This document shows, one piece after another, positions 14,949 to 15,933 of a DNA stretch of 15,933 bases (positions are counted from its first letter, which is position 1; every line of letters begins with the position of its first letter). Origin of the DNA: Rhodobacterales bacterium UBA5972 (GTDB lineage: Bacteria > Pseudomonadota > Alphaproteobacteria > Rhodobacterales > Rhodobacteraceae); the NCBI GenBank assembly GCA_002430125.1, contig DJBQ01000137.1, positions 4,251-20,183 of the forward strand, in the 5' to 3' direction. The notes under the pieces are model-generated. The model worked only from the letters and a program-made list of their open reading frames with translations, did not search any database and was not told the origin of the DNA. Made by a program: the position numbers and the translations under genes.

Positions 14949-15845
14949 TCAAGCAATTTCAAACCCTGAACGACCAAGCCGCCGGGCAATTTCAGCGATA
15001 TGCGCAGGGCCGGTTTCACAGCAACCGCCGATGATTGTCGCCCCCATGCCAACCCAGCGCAGGGCGAAATCGGCATAGATTGTCGGGCTGAGATCAGTTC
15101 GGGCCTCAAGCGCATCAACCGTTGGCGCATCTTTCAGGAAACTGTCGGAAATCCCGGTAAAGCCGTTGGCATATGCCCCGAAAGGCAGGCCAAAACCGCG
15201 CACGATTTCAAGGGCCGCTTCCATGGCTTCGGGGACCGAGCAATTGACCAGTATTGCCTCGGGGCGGAATTCCTGCACCACGGCCAACAATGCGCCAACG
15301 CCTTCGCCCGAGCGCAGTTTGCTACCGTCGTCATCGGATACAGTTACCGCCAGCCAGACTGGGCGGCCGCTGTCAGCACACCCAGCGAGGGCAGCGCGGG
15401 CATGGCCAACCGAGGCTACGGTTTCGCAAATGATCAGATCGACATGCGGGGCCAGCATTTCTGCAACTTCGGCAAACAACAAGCGTGCCTTGTCAAATTC
15501 CGGTGTCAGGTCCGGACGGTATGACGCGCCAAGCGGGCCAATCGACCCGGCAATACGGCCAGAGCGATGCGCGTCTTTTGCAGCCCGGGCTTCAGTAAGG
15601 GCGGCTGTCATCAGCGCCGCGAACTGGCCTTCCATACCGTGTTTGGCCAGCCGGTCGCGGTGAATGGCATAGGTGTTGGTCGTGGCGATTGTGGCGCCCG
15701 CGCCAAAGTAATCGCGGTGCACCGCCTCGACTATGCCGGGGTGGTCGATCATTGCTTGTGTTGACCAAAGCGGCGTTGGCCGGTCGCCCGAGCGTTTGAC
15801 AATTTCTTGCCCCATGCCGCCGTCAAGTAAAGTGATCTTGCTCAT
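14949..15845 (-). CDS. Homocysteine S-methyltransferase family protein (betaine-homocysteine methyltransferase-like)
   Basis: 298-residue zinc-dependent methyltransferase with a TIM-barrel fold. LLDGGMGQE at 6-14 starts the barrel, ATTNTYA is at 54-60 and SIGPLG at 101-106, and the three zinc-binding cysteines are present: Cys202 in VNCS and Cys275/Cys276 in GGCCETGP. Family members move a methyl group from glycine betaine, S-methylmethionine or related donors to homocysteine, making methionine. It is the first gene of a three-gene unit ending in a dimethylglycine-dehydrogenase-like enzyme. Since dimethylglycine is the by-product of betaine-dependent transfer, betaine is the most economical donor here. 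The ribosome site AAGGGA is at 15853-15858. The promoter must lie beyond or within the inverted repeat upstream. Confidence 0.87.
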   Translation of the reverse strand: MSKITLLDGGMGQEIVKRSGDRPTPLWSTQAMIDHPGIVEAVHRDYFGAGATIATTNTYAIHRDRLAKHGMEGQFAALMTAALTEARAAKDAHRSGRIAGSIGPLGASYRPDLTPEFDKARLLFAEVAEMLAPHVDLIICETVASVGHARAALAGCADSGRPVWLAVTVSDDDGSKLRSGEGVGALLAVVQEFRPEAILVNCSVPEAMEAALEIVRGFGLPFGAYANGFTGISDSFLKDAPTVDALEARTDLSPTIYADFALRWVGMGATIIGGCCETGPAHIAEIARRLGRSGFEIA

Positions 15846-15862
15846 CGTATTTTCCCTTTTTT

Positions 15863-15928
15863 GTCCCGGACTTGCTCCGGGACCTCATACAGAACTTCAA
15901 CCAAGAGGTCCCGGAGCAAGTCCGGGAC
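15863..15928. repeat. 24-nt perfect inverted repeat of two palindromic REP-like units
   Basis: Arms at 15863-15886 and 15905-15928 are exact reverse complements over 24 nt, separated by 18 nt. Each arm is itself a hairpin: GTCCCGGA-CTTGC-TCCGGGAC on the left, and its complement with loop GCAAG on the right. This is the paired layout of a REP/BIME-type element. Similar GTCCCGGA...TCCGGGAC units are, from memory, frequent between genes of alphaproteobacteria. It lies immediately upstream of the methyltransferase gene. Confidence 0.85.
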
Positions 15929-15933
15929 TGCGT

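Noticed and set aside
15863..15928. CRISPR repeats or insertion-sequence ends
   Set aside because: There are only two units, in inverted orientation, with no spacer periodicity, transposase or target-site duplication.

Overview
The window looks like a chromosomal piece of a marine Rhodobacteraceae (Roseobacter-type) alphaproteobacterium. The evidence is a moderately high GC content, an AspRS of alphaproteobacterial type, a SulP transporter, a dimethylglycine-dehydrogenase-like FAD/GcvT protein and short GC-rich palindromic intergenic repeats of a kind I associate with this family. This assignment is by recognition, not by a search. Coding density is high. I see no tRNA, rRNA, CRISPR array, transposase or phage gene.

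Layout. (1) 3-1187, plus strand: the C-terminal two thirds of aspS, cut by the left edge. (2) 1188-1472: a spacer with two GATC-containing hairpins, then a SulP/STAS anion transporter (1473-3122, plus). (3) 3195-7769, minus strand: four genes whose reading frames overlap by exactly 4 nt at each junction. In transcription order they are a NicX-like (2,5-dihydroxypyridine 5,6-dioxygenase family) iron dioxygenase, an alpha/beta hydrolase, an acyl-CoA-dehydrogenase-fold flavoprotein and an acyl-CoA ligase. (4) 7770-7882: a divergent control region with a long AT-rich inverted repeat lying on a good sigma70-like promoter. (5) 7883-8798, plus strand: a flavin reductase and a MarR-type regulator, overlapping by 14 nt. 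(6) 8826-11316, minus strand: a cytochrome P450, an L-2-amino-thiazoline-4-carboxylate-hydrolase-family protein and an RluA-type pseudouridine synthase. (7) 11317-11424: a spacer with three hairpins. (8) 11425-15845, minus strand: a tight three-gene run consisting of a homocysteine-S-methyltransferase-family enzyme, a zinc-less MDR oxidoreductase and an 813-residue FAD/GcvT oxidoreductase. (9) 15863-15928: a 24-nt perfect inverted repeat whose arms are themselves hairpins.

How the genes may work together. Regions 3-5 look like a catabolic island for an N-heteroaromatic, probably hydroxypyridine-like, compound. The NicX-like enzyme keeps all three expected Fe(II) ligands and would open the ring, and the hydrolase would process the product (the NicD role). 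The ACAD-fold protein has proline where the catalytic glutamate of acyl-CoA dehydrogenases normally lies, so it may be the oxygenase partner of the otherwise orphan flavin reductase. The CoA ligase could activate a carboxylic product. The maleamate amidase and maleate isomerase of the classical nicotinate pathway are not in the window, so the lower pathway, if present, differs or lies elsewhere. The MarR protein probably controls both divergent units through the palindrome. Regions 8-9 look like methyl-group metabolism: methyl transfer from a betaine-like donor to homocysteine, followed by oxidative demethylation of the product with transfer of the C1 unit to tetrahydrofolate. Substrates in both clusters are inferred.
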